From Symbiodinium natans (Eukaryota > Sar > Dinophyceae > Suessiales > Symbiodiniaceae): a stretch of 64,000 bases of DNA. Location of the stretch: assembly GCA_905221605.1 (NCBI GenBank), contig CAJNDS010001236.1, forward strand, positions 214,001-278,000, in the 5' to 3' direction. Shown piece by piece: positions 22,988-33,499 of this stretch. The translations under genes and the position numbers were made by a program. The notes under the pieces are model-generated. The model saw only the letters and a list, made by a program, of their open reading frames with translations, was not told the origin of the DNA and ran no database searches. Within the stretch, counting starts at the first letter, position 1, and every line of letters starts with the position of its first letter.

Positions 22988-23084
22988 GGGATCAAAAAAA
23001 TTATTTGGGATCAAAAAATACTTTATTTCTAGGCGGATCAAAAAAAGCTTATTTGGGATCAAAAAACAATTTACTGAAGGCTTC
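22988..23084. repeat. GGGATCAAAAAA repeat arm (left)
   Basis: Four units of GGATCAAAAAA with TTATTT spacers. A similar set in the opposite orientation (TGATCCTAAATAAATTTTT) lies at 24880-24945, so the pair flanks about 1.8 kb of other repeats as inverted arms. Confidence 0.7.
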
Positions 23085-23308
23085 GAAGGCTTCTTGCAAG
23101 CGAAGCGGATCCCGTAAACGCTCAGAAATGCAGCAGTTCTGGCCGTTCGCAGTTTCCAGAGGCTGCAAATACTAAAAATAGCAGCATTTCTGCGATTTCA
23201 AAGGCTGGAAATACTGTAAATAGCAGCATTTCTGAGTTTGCAGAGGCTGCAAATCAATGCTGGCATCTTGGCATTAGAAGTTTCCAAAAAATGCGTATAC
23301 TCTGAAGC

Positions 23309-23927
23309 ATGTACATTATGGCATAGTATTGTATATTCTTGTATAGTATTGTATGACATTGTATATTCTTGCATATTATTGTATATTGTTGTACATCTTG
23401 TTGAGTATTATTGTATTGTCGTGTGTTTTCTTGTATTTTTGTATAATACTTTATATTGTTGCATATTATTGAATGTTATTGTATATTTTCAAAATTGTTG
23501 TGTATTATTCTCTTTTTTTGTAGATTACTGTACATTATTGTATATTATTGAGTTTTCTTTGTATGTTACTGCAGATTATTCTATATTATAGTATATTATT
23601 GTATGTCATTGTATATTATTGTCTATTATTGTCTATTATTGTATATTATTGTATATTATTGTATACTATGTTACATTATTGCATGTCATTGAGTTTTTGT
23701 GTTTTTCTATATTACTGTATATTTTTGTATATTTTCGAAAATTATTGTATATATTGTTGTGTATTATTGTACATTTTTGTATATTATTGTATATTGTTGT
23801 CGATTATTGAATACGATTGTCAATTACTGAAAATTGTTGTAAGTTATTCTTGTTTTACGTGTATATTGCTGCATATTCTTGTATATACTTGAAAAGTGTT
23901 GTGTTTTTGTGTATTATTATATTATGC
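23309..23927. repeat. TATTATTGTA-type tandem array
   Basis: About 620 bp made almost entirely of variants of a 9-11-bp unit, TATTATTGTA, with substitutions such as TATTCTTGTA and TATTGTTGTA. Open frames across it are hydrophobic, Tyr/Leu/Ile/Val-rich artefacts of the repeat. Confidence 0.9.
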
Positions 23928-23935
23928 AAAAAAGT

Positions 23936-24200
23936 GCTCGCATCATGGGATTGGAAGGATTCATGTGCTTTGAAGCAAGCTTGCCCGGACTAAGAAAACA
24001 GCGGGGGGGTTGGGGGGGGCGCAGCCTCCCCCATTTGCAAACACAACGCTCGCATCATTGGTTTGGAAAGGATATTCATATGCTGGCTTAAAAAAACGGC
24101 GGGGGGTTTGAGGGGGGGGGGGGCGCAGACCCCCCCCATTTGCAAACACAATGCTCGCATCATGGGTTTGGAAGGGATTCATACGCATTGAACAAGCTTG
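23936..24200. repeat. tandem repeat, unit ~105-112 bp, 2.5 copies
   Basis: Copies start at 23936, 24048 and 24153, each with GCTCGCATCAT. The first two contain a G-run core (GGGGGGTTGGGGG type), then CCATTTGCAAACACAA. The third copy is cut short after the shared CAAGCTTGCCCG. The G and C runs differ in length between copies. Confidence 0.88.
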
Positions 24201-24483
24201 CCCGCCAAGCAAACAATAAACATGTATTGTGCACCATGATTTTTATATATACAAATAGCATTAAATATATACATATACGCTTTCTTACTACGATTTTTGA
24301 TATTTTTTTATCATACAAAGGTATACTATACGATATTGTGTTCTATGATACTCTATTCCACTATATAATATCATTGTACTTTGTTTTCATATATAAACAT
24401 ACATATATCATATGTTATGTTATGTTTTCCTACAGAACTAAATATACCATTATGACCAAAAAGCAATAAATAAAAACAAACTC

Positions 24484-24562
24484 TGACCACGGGACCGGGA
24501 AACCACGGGACCAGAGGACCGGAGGACCGGAGGACCAGAGGACCACGTGACCAGAGGACCTT
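24484..24562. repeat. GGACCAGA-type short tandem repeat
   Basis: About nine units of an 8-9-bp motif, GGACCAGA, GGACCGGA or GGACCACG. Confidence 0.88.
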
Positions 24563-24679
24563 AGGAGCACAGCACCAAGCAACCAAAGGCCAGACTACGT
24601 ATGCTTTGAAGCAAGCTGGCACGACGTCTTCCTTGCTTTCTTTCTTTTGTGAAATTGCCTTTTTCTGTCTTTCTTGATT

Positions 24680-24945
24680 CCGGCCTTCCTTTTCCTTTTC
24701 CTTTTCCTTTCCTTTCCTTTCCTTCCCTTCCTTCCCTGCTTCCTTGCTTCCTTGCTTCTTTGCTTCCTTGCTTCCTTGCTTCCTTGCTTCCTTGCTTCCT
24801 TGCTTCCTTCCTTCCTTCCTTCCTTGCTTCCTTCCTTCCTTCCTTCCTGTCCTTCCGTCCTTCCGCCCTTCCTTCCCTCCCTGATCCTAAATAAAATTTT
24901 TCTTGATCCTAAATAAATTTTTGTTGATCCGCATCCCCATCTTAC
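24680..24945. repeat. CCTT/CCTTG(C) pyrimidine tract and right GATCC arm
   Basis: From 24680 to about 24880 the plus strand is built of CTTCCTTGC, CCTTCCTT and CCTTTTCC units with strong strand asymmetry. From 24880 to 24945 follow TGATCCTAAATAAA units, the inverted partner of the arm at 22988-23084. Ser/Phe/Leu-rich frames across it are artefacts. Confidence 0.85.
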
Positions 24946-26050
24946 TCCCTTAATGTTATTCCCGAAATCCTATTCCCTACAGAGGGCGTCCTTAAATCTT
25001 AAAGAGGCTTTTCTAAAAACCTATCCCCCAAGTCCTTATCCTGCAGTAGGACTTTTCTTAGGGCTTCGGGAATAACATTAAAGAATCAATCTAGGAAAAA
25101 AATGTAAGGACCCCGCTTTTTAGGATTTGGTGCTGAGGATTGGGGGAATAGGATCCTCAAGTTCCAAGGGGAGGGCCCCTAAATCTTGAAAAGGAGAACC
25201 CCTGAATCCTAAAAACAAATCCTATTCCCTAAATAATTTTCGCGAAGACGTAAAAGGTGGATTCTTTTCTCTAAAATCTTAAAGAATGGGATCCCTTGAT
25301 CTTATTCCCTGATTAAATTTGCTCTCAAATCCCATTCCCGAACCCTGGAAAGGGAGTCCTTACATCTTAAAAGCAGATCCTATTCACTAATTCGTTTTCG
25401 CTGAGCCCTAAAGGGTGGGATCCCAAAATCTTCGTCCCCATCTCAATCCCTGAATGTCTTTCCCTAAGTCCTATTCCCTAAGCCCCAAAGAGGGGTCCGT
25501 CCCTAAACCCTAAGCTTAAGCCTGAACCCGAAAGCAAAAATGACTGGTATTGCCTCATTCTTTTCTTTAAATCTTAAAGGGCGGGATCCCTTAATCTTAT
25601 TCCCTCATACTTACTCTCAAATCCTATCCCCGAACCCTGGAGAGGGATTCCTTACGTCTTAAACATCAAGGGTGGGATCCCGACATCTTCTTCCCCACCG
25701 TATTCCCAGAATGTTTTTCCCAAAGTCCTGTTCTCTAAGCCCCAAGAGGGGTCCGTAAATCTTAAAGAGGAGAGTCCCTGGGCCCAAATCCTAAGGATGC
25801 ACGTCTGCAAGCCTAAACCCTAAACTCTAAACCCTGTAAACCCTAAACCCTAAACTTAAGCCTGAATCCGAAACCCTGAGCCCTACATCGTGGGACTGCG
25901 TGTGGCTTAGGGCCTAGAGAGCGGCTTTCCTCTAAACTTAAGCCTAAATCCTGAAGAGCGGGATCCCTAACTCCTGTTCCCGAAATCTTCTTTTCTTAAT
26001 GCCCTTCAAATCCTAAACCGCTAAGCCCATAAGGGTGGGATCCTACTTTC
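24946..26050. repeat. degenerate telomere-like block 2 with tandem 296-bp unit
   Basis: About 1.1 kb of CCCTAAA/TTTAGGG variants. It contains copy B (25058-25260) and two adjacent copies of a longer unit starting at 25261 and 25557, each opening ATTCTTTTCT, then AAATCTTAAAG, then GGGATCCCTT, with matching internal segments (CCCGAACCCTGGA, AGGGTGGGATCCC, TAAGCCCCA). The cleanest telomere-like run is CCCTAAACCCTAAAC near 25839-25854. No gene is seen. Confidence 0.75.
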
Positions 26051-26076
26051 CTTAATGCAGCTAGATGACACCGAGT

Positions 26077-26260
26077 CAAAACAAGATGAAACGCATTCAA
26101 ATGCATTCAAAATGCATTCAACTTGAATGCGCCCTTGGATTCAAGATTCAAGGTGCCCGGGAGAACTTGCCCGGGCATCATGAATCTTGAATCTTGAATC
26201 CAAGAGTGCATTCAAATTGAATGCGTTTTGAATGCATTTGAATGCGTTTCATCTTGTTTC
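26077..26260. repeat. near-perfect fold-back palindrome
   Basis: The left arm (26077-26161) starts AAAACAAGATGAAACGCATT and passes ATGCATTCAA units, GGATTCAAGATTCAAG and GCCCGGG. The right arm (about 26168-26260) is its reverse complement with few differences. The spacer is only a few bases (AGAACTT). Three GCATTCAA sub-units sit inside each arm. The arms would form a long hairpin. A short direct duplication (TTTCATCTTG) sits at the right end. There is no coding potential, and it resembles a fold-back MITE. Confidence 0.88.
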
Positions 26261-27116
26261 ATCTTGTTCCGGAGCGAAACTTACGTGCTTATGTATACTA
26301 AATGAAGTTGGTTTTCGGGCTCGTCTGCTTATGAACGTTTTGCTGAGCTTGAGGCACTGGCGTTTCTGCAGAAGCTGAGACTCTGGAAAAAGGCGTGGGT
26401 ACATGGAGGGGGGGGGTACCATATATATATATATATGTATATATTCATGTAGGTACTGTGTCATTGCATGTTAGGACTGCGCGGCCTCCCAGGAGCGGCT
26501 CGGTGGCGCGGCATCCAGCTTTGCCTCCGGCGGTGGCGGGGGCGGGGGCGCAGCCTGGACCATCAGCGGCGCAGCCTTTTGAGCGAGGAAGGTGAGGAAG
26601 AAGAGAAGAGAAGAGAACTGAAGTGAAGAGAATTGAAGTGAAGAGAAGAGACGAGAAATCAAGAGATGTGATAAGAAGCGTCCAATCGAGGCTGTGACCA
26701 TGGGAGCGGTTCCTCAGCCTAGCGATTCACTCGCTTTCATAGCTGTTCTTGCAGTCAGTTGTTTCTTCCTGGCCAAGAAGTCCAGTACGAGCAAACGATC
26801 TGCAAACGGTTTCGGAAAGATTCAGGAGCAAATGAAATGCTCTCTTAGCCGGTGGCCAGAGCATGGGTCACATGGCTCAAGACAGGAAAAACGCGTTAAA
26901 GGATGGCTGGTGGCTGGTGTAAGAATGCAATAGGCCCACTGGATGCTTCACTCTGAATCATGCCTTCATGAGTGACCTCGACTTGAACCGAAGCGAATGC
27001 AAGGCGTCGGCGCTTGCATACAATTTCTTTCTAGTCTCGCCGAGGTGCGGTAAGCCTTCTACAGTAAGCCCTTCTTCTGCTGCGAATCTTCACCCAAATA
27101 CAAAGGCACTCAGTAA

Positions 27117-27123
27117 AGAGAGC

Positions 27124-27157
<34 letters not shown>

Positions 27158-27162
27158 AAAAA
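27117..27162. repeat. GA microsatellite followed by poly-A
   Basis: AGAGAG run ending in a short A tract, in sequence with no recognised gene. Confidence 0.9.
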
Positions 27163-27929
27163 AAAGAGAAAGAAGTCAGTCCAAGCAGCTGAGCCCTTTC
27201 CGAAGCTCGCACCCTACGTCACCTTGACAGGACGCTCGGTGAGCTGGCAGACCTTTAAGGGCAGCCACCCACTGAAAACATTGTGAAACACGGGTTAAGC
27301 TGCTCATCTGCCAGTTTCTTGACGTTTTGTCTCTTTTTTTGGCTTCAGGTCTGGCCGATGGCTACGGTGACACAAACGATCAATTCATTGCACTGTCCGT
27401 AATGGCGTACGGGCATGCCAGTAGCCTGTCTGTCCTCCAAGCATGCTTCCAGTTGTTTCGTTCAAGCGTGCCCCTGCGCAGACCGACCTCTTGATGTCTT
27501 ACCCTTTCCCTCCAGCCTCTTTGGCGGCTTTGCTGGTTGCCTCACCACAGCAAACAATTGCAGCAACAGATGCACTTTGGCACACCTTGGGGCACCAGTA
27601 CCAGCAGTATCCCGCGGTGCCTCGCAGCGAGGTCCGATGGGGCGAAGCCAGCTGCTTGGCTCGGATACCAGCCGCAAGACTGCCAAGGCTGCCAAGGTAC
27701 CATGAAGTGCACTCTGTTGGGCGCCTTTCTGATTGCCAGCCCTTTCTAAAGTCAATACAAGAACCGTCTCCTTTGCTCTGGCCATGCTTGTGGCTTTGGA
27801 GTTTGCACCAAGCTCATCAAATCGTTTGGACCTGAAGGGACGACACGGGAATCTCCGAATCTTCAGGGGTTCGGAAGCCAAGCTTCCAGCAGCACCGATG
27901 CTGGGACGTCCAGCGGCGTCCTAAGTCTT

Positions 27930-28350
27930 AAGTGCACTCGCCTGTAAACGTCTCCCAGTCCAGGATACAGCTCAACGACGCCCTGTGCCCGCCACCCCGT
28001 GCGTCGTCTTGAATGGCGGGCAAGCTTTGCCTCAAGCGAAGTGCCACGCAATGCCACGCACCGAAGAAAACGGCAAAGCAATGGCCAAACAAGACGGATT
28101 CGAGTCGAGAGGATGTGGGCTGCGCTTCCAAGGCCCGAATCAGTGGCCGAGCCTCCGCCGACTGCACCAGATCCTTTTCGCGCTTTAAACGATCCTGACA
28201 CAGAAGCCCAGTGGGTACCAATACGACCAGTCCTATCCCATCCTTGGCGGGGCCTTCAGGCTGTGAAGGAGGCGCGCCAACTGCCGCTGCTCGGCATCTG
28301 TGGCCTGGTGATGCCAATTGTGTTCTTGCCGCAAGGAACTTCCTCATCGC
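27930..28350 (-). CDS. unrecognised exon cluster (candidate)
   Basis: Minus frames read KDLVQSAEARPLIRALEAQ (about 28110-28180) and GVVELYPGLGDVYRRVHLRL (about 27920-27990). Both look like ordinary protein, but they lie in different frames and I could not join them. The VELYPGLGDVY segment faintly recalls gamma-glutamylcyclotransferase-like folds, which is not enough to assign it. Confidence 0.2.
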
Positions 28351-28611
28351 ATCTCAACATACTTCTCTCGAGCGAATGCCATGGGAAGACCGAGTGAAAC
28401 CCTAGCCATATAACAAACTTCCGCGAAACAATTTTGCCCCGACCGACCTCAAATTTGGGAGGGGGTCGGGGCACCTCATGGTTCTCCTCGGAGTTAGCCG
28501 AAGAGTACTTGGCCGATGAGGGCCTGACCATAAGAGGCAATTTACCACGGCCGAAGCTCTTTGTAACATGTGCCTTACTCAGTCGTCACTCTAACAGATC
28601 TGCTGCGAACA

Positions 28612-28668
28612 CGCACACACACGCGCGCACGCGCGCGCCCACACACACACACACACACACACACAGAG
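28612..28668. repeat. AC/GC dinucleotide repeat
   Basis: ACACAC and GCGCGC mixed, then a pure CA run. Confidence 0.9.
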
Positions 28669-29059
28669 ACAGACAGACTCACTCTCCCCCCAAAATGGGT
28701 CCCCCTCCCTGCGCACTCTGGGTTCCAGTCTCAGAGTCTCTGTGGGTTCACTGAGTTCACTGCTTGCGCCATCTCTGGGTTGCGAGCGTCGGTGTCCGGC
28801 TCCGCAGCTTGATGAGGGGCTTCGGGTAGTCCACCTTCAGTGATCCGACCTACGACTCTTCGATGCTCTTCGTATATGGGTAGCTTGTTCATATATACCA
28901 CATATACAAATTTGTATGTATATATATATATGTATATACAATATATGTACAATATCTTGATGGTTGCTGTACATCTTTGAACTACTGCTGCACATATCTG
29001 TCATTGGAGCTGCTTCCGAACACCTGCTGTTTCCGCCTTGGGGCCAAGGGCCGCCTCGT

Positions 29060-30360
29060 ACGCCTCACGCCTCGCCATCACGTGCTGCACCTTCGCTGAT
29101 ACAGCAAGCATTGAGTGAAGCACTCGAAGTCGCTAAAGCCTCTCTGCGCTTGAGACCCTCCTCTGCCAACCCAAGCCCCAAGCCCTCAATATCCTCAGCC
29201 ATCCTCCTTTTCAATTTCAGTGTCTCTTGACGCCGAGGCCAGTCCCTTCGACAAAAACAATGCGCCCTGAAAGTCTGAAAAAAGCCTGAGATACTTGAAT
29301 CCGTACAGAACCTGCTCATTGAACCCGCGACGACTCCGTTAGACCTCGCCAAGGCCAAGGCCCAGCGGCTGTTGCCCGGCGCCGGCGGCAGCGGCGTGCG
29401 AGGCGCTGGCCGAGGTGAGGGGATCTGCACGCAGGAGACTCTAGGGTCAGTGTGGCCCAGCATGGAACAAAAAATAACGAAGGGGTTGGGCGCCTCTACG
29501 TCGCCCGCCTCCTTCATCCATGGAGGAACCAGCTCCTGCAAGATGGACAAAATTCGCGCGTTTCAACTTCTTTCTCACCTTCCAACGCACACGCTTGACT
29601 TACGTTCGCAGGCCAGCCTTCTGCCTCTCCACTTCTGCTGGATCTCGGCACGCCTGTCGTTTTCTTTCAAGACTTCACCAGCCTCTTAAGGCCCCCGATG
29701 TTTCTCCCGGGGTTTCTGCAGGCCTGCTCCGTCATCAGGGCCACCTCCCGCCTCAGCATGATAAAAAGGGAAGTCCTTTGAGGAGGCTTACGACAGGGCA
29801 GGAAAGCATCTGGGCATCAGGCGAGATGGTCCGCTCGAGGGCGCGCTGGGAAATCACCTGAAGGAAGCTCTGGAAAGTCTTCGTGACCAAGACTCTTCGT
29901 TGCAGGTTGATACTCCCGCAATCGCGGATGATCGACGGCTTCTGAGGGCTGCACATTGCAGGTGATGTGTCCGGTGGACGCAATTGGGAGAAGTCGCCCA
30001 GCCATGATCCGAAGGTTTCAGCTCCGATTCTGGTCCGAGTCCTCCGTACGAGCTAGCGGGTGGCGGCTGAAAGTCCACGCGGCACGTAAACTCAGCTAAT
30101 CTCCGTCGCTTTGGATGACCTGAATGTGTGTCATATAGATAATATAGAGCCAAACTCAAGCTGCCAGGACGGGACGAAAGATGCACCCTTGCACGGCAGT
30201 ATCCAAGGCCTAGCAGAGACGGAAGGCACGGCAGGGGCACTTGTGCCCACTCCCTCTGCGTCTTGCGGTCGTGGGTTTGCCAGTAGCCGAAAATAATGTT
30301 GCTGAATTCCGTTTTGGAGCTCAGCTGGAGTGACATCAGAATCAAAGGCGGCAGCCACGG
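29060..30360 (-). CDS. unrecognised gene, several candidate exons
   Basis: Three minus-strand segments look coding: about 30180-30345 (AAAFDSDVTPAELQNGIQQ, then YFRLLANPRP), about 29790-29960 (RRVLVTKTFQSFLQ, then VISQRALERTISPDAQ), and about 29065-29230 (ETLKLKRRMAEDIEGLG, then EEGLKRREALATSSASLN). The last is helical and charged. Order and strand are consistent with one gene, but I could not fix splice junctions and recognise no family. Confidence 0.28.
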
Positions 30361-31499
30361 CCCATCACAAGTTGCTGTTCAGCAGGTGAGGTCAATGGCC
30401 ATGGTTCAAGAGCCTGGCAGAAATTGACAACCTCTCGTGCGACGAAGATGTTAAGTTTGAATACGTGTGACGGGCCTGTTTCGCGGCGAGATCTTGGGAA
30501 TAAGGCTTGATGGCATCCGTGGCGTGAAGCTGCTTTTTACCTGCCAAGCCGACATCTTGGTATTTCAGGCACACGAAATCTTATCATAACCATGAGCCCT
30601 ACAGCCCTAAAAGCCCTGAGTCCTGGCAACATGCTGGTGTTCGGCAAACATCAGAGAGCCAGGTACCACTGCTGGCCAGGCACTTTTTCGATCCGCTGAA
30701 GAATGCCCAAATTCTCCTGAGACCGGAGAACCGCAACAGGCGAAAAAAGCAAATAGAGCTTGTGTACCTTCAACCGTATGGTTTTCGAACAAATGCTAAC
30801 CAATGTGGATACTTGTAAGTAGATACAAATTAATATGCTGTATTTGTGCGATGGTGGTGCGGGATCTAATTCCATGCAGTCTCCAATTTGCTACTTGCAC
30901 TAGCTGTGTGGCTTCGTCCAATGACGAGCTGTGAATATACCACACCGGCAGTGAGTTGAGACATGTTGAGACAGAGCAACCATCAGGCAAGCATGTGGCT
31001 CTGTGCTTTCGAGGGCCAAGACACACATAAACATAATTGACATAATTTACATGGGTTGCAGCTCACCCTTCCTGGCCAGCAACGACAACAACAACCACAC
31101 AACCAAAACAACACACACCGGGCATGTCACACATGAAATCCAAAGCATGAAGCAATAGACAGAGAAAGATGTTTCCATGCATTATGTGACACGGGTACGA
31201 AGACGCTTGGGTAGGGGTCCTTGGTGGAAGGGTGGGTACGTAACCGTTTCTTATGCATAGATCTGCACCTCTGAATAAGAGCATACACACATATAACGCC
31301 TGGTGGCTAGGCACTTAGAGTACATTGCGCATCTCTGCTTGCGGTCTCCTCCTTGATCCGGTGCTGCGCCCTCCTGGCAGAATAAAGCATATACTCATGA
31401 AACTCCCAAGGTTATGCAAAGTCGACAATTATTGGGAACGAAGCTTGTTTCTGTGTCGTTTAGCATCGATCAGGGGCGTTGGCTCACGCTGTTTCAAGC

Positions 31500-32700
31500 G
31501 AAAGCCGCAACGACAGCAGTTGGAGCATTATGAAGAAGTGACACGCTGCAGGGCCCATGCCGCTGTCAGGTTCATGTCTGGGCTTTGTGCGCGCGAATGT
31601 CTTGCAGCGCAAGCTTGCAGGTTGCAGGCCCTTGCACAATGTGATTTGTGTGAAAAGCAGGGGTGCGTGAATGATTCGAAGACACGACAAAGAGAGGATG
31701 AAGAGCTCCAAGCCCACACCGCGAGCCTTCGATTCACCTCGCAGGACGAAACGACCTGTGGCCGTGCCTGCCTTGGATGTGTCAAACGCACAGATGTCAG
31801 GCGGAGCAGCAATATTCGTCTTGTCTACAAACCAGAGATCTTCTGCCAAGCAACTGTGTCTGGCTCCTTCTCGGCGACTTGGCGAAGATGGTCCTCGAAA
31901 ATCAGGCAGAACACGCGTCCGTGAGCATGCAAGCAACAAATTGTACGCATAGCATCTACAGATATTCTGCACGTCGGCATATGAACAGTGCCTCAATTAT
32001 CGGAACTGCAAGGAAAAAAGTCGGATTGGGACAGTCCTGGCTCCGCCTGGATCTGGCCCCTGAGAGGTCGTCCAGGCCTGTGGGAAGAAAGTGCGTGGGC
32101 ACATGCGGGCACCTTCCCCCTCTTGTCCGACCTTCCCCCCCCCCCCCCCCCCCCCCCCCCCCCGCCCCCCCTTGGCGGTCTGAACACCGTTCTCTCCCAC
32201 CTGTAGCCGGGTGGCTTGCCGCATCCTCGGTGAGCAGCTTTGCATTCGTAAAGGGCATATCGTGTGGAGTACAGCAGCTTCGGACCTACTGAGTCACTGT
32301 TGCACGCCTGGTTTGGATCTGGCCTTGCGCCTCTTCAATCTCCTGATGGACAACGGGTGGCCTTTTTGGCGGAACAGATCGGCCAAGACATGGCAAATCG
32401 GAGCATGACGACCACGGGAGCTGCAGTCCTTCAAAGACAGCCCTCGCGTTTGAGCTGCCAGCTGCTCCTGCCCATCTTCGAGGCACACATGCACACAAGC
32501 ACACGAGCTGTGCACAAGGACCTTCAGGAAGCGATTTACCCAAAGTGCACGTTGGTATTGCATCTCCTGTCCAATGTAAGTCAGAGAGAGATCTCTGTCC
32601 GAGAAATGAAAAATGTCACAAGCTCTCTCGCCGTCGCCTCTTCTGCAGTGAGCAGAGGTGTTCCTGCCTCTCTGGCTGTGCAAATCATGGGCAATCACGT
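31500..32700 (-). CDS. candidate exons, unrecognised
   Basis: Minus frames contain EDLWFVDKTNIAAPPDICAF (about 31790-31850) and GRHAPICHVLADLFRQKGH (about 32350-32410). Each is protein-like but short, and no family or junction could be established. A C run at 32135-32163 separates them. Confidence 0.18.
32135..32170. repeat. poly-C run of 29 followed by G and six C
   Basis: One of the longest pure homopolymers in the window. Its exact length is likely unreliable. Poly-Gly and poly-Pro frames across it are artefacts. Confidence 0.95.
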
Positions 32701-33277
32701 CTTACCTACCGGCGTAACAACTTGACACCTTGGTCCCTGCAGAGAACTGCTAGAAGCAGAAACTGGTCCGGCAAGCCTGAGAGGACTCGGCATCTAGGTG
32801 TCTCTCGGAATGTGCCTCCTGCCACAGCTGATACTGCTGCAAGCCACACAAGCGGACATGTATGGGACACGAGTGTTTGGAGCTTGCGAACGCCATGCTG
32901 GTAGGTAGATGCGTATGCATTTGATGGCAACAGGCGAGGTGTTCCGGGCGAAGAGAAGATGAAGCCTGGACAAATGTAGTAGACTTTATGCAGACAATGC
33001 AGACTGCATAATACTGAACTGCATAATTCTGCACCCACAGACAGACACGCACGCACGCATTGATGCGGCACATCTACTCGACAATGCAACCGGGCGGCCA
33101 TGTCAGGGTGAAGCGGCTGGAAGCATTAAAGTTGTTGTGCCGCTGAAATTGGGAAATCGAAGCTGGTGTACTGTTTCATGATTTTACAGATTAACTAGGG
33201 GCTTCAGATGTAATTTGTAACATGACATGCTTGGGCTTCAACGCTGCTCTATTGGCGGCCAATATCTCTGACATGTC

Positions 33278-33449
33278 GCACACACACACACCCACACACC
33301 CACACACACACACACACACACCCACACACACACACACACACATACACACACACAGAGAGACACAAAGACACACAGACGCACAGACACACAGACACACACA
33401 CACACACAGAGAGACACACACACACACAGAGACACACACACACACACAG

Positions 33450-33481
<32 letters not shown>

Positions 33482-33497
33482 ACACACACACACACCC
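33278..33497. repeat. CA-rich microsatellite, ~220 bp
   Basis: CACACA interrupted by CCCACACACC, GAGACACA and GACGCACAGA variants. The long Cys/Val and Thr/His frames here come from the repeat. Confidence 0.95.
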
Positions 33498-33499
33498 AA

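Noticed and set aside
23238-23892. Two hydrophobic frames of 114-117 aa that look like membrane proteins
   Set aside because: Direct translation of the TATTATTGTA array.
23936-24200. CRISPR-like spacing of repeats
   Set aside because: Whole units of about 110 bp are repeated, with no distinct spacers, in a eukaryotic context.
24649-24916. Phe/Leu/Ser-rich frames
   Set aside because: Translation of the CCTT pyrimidine tract.
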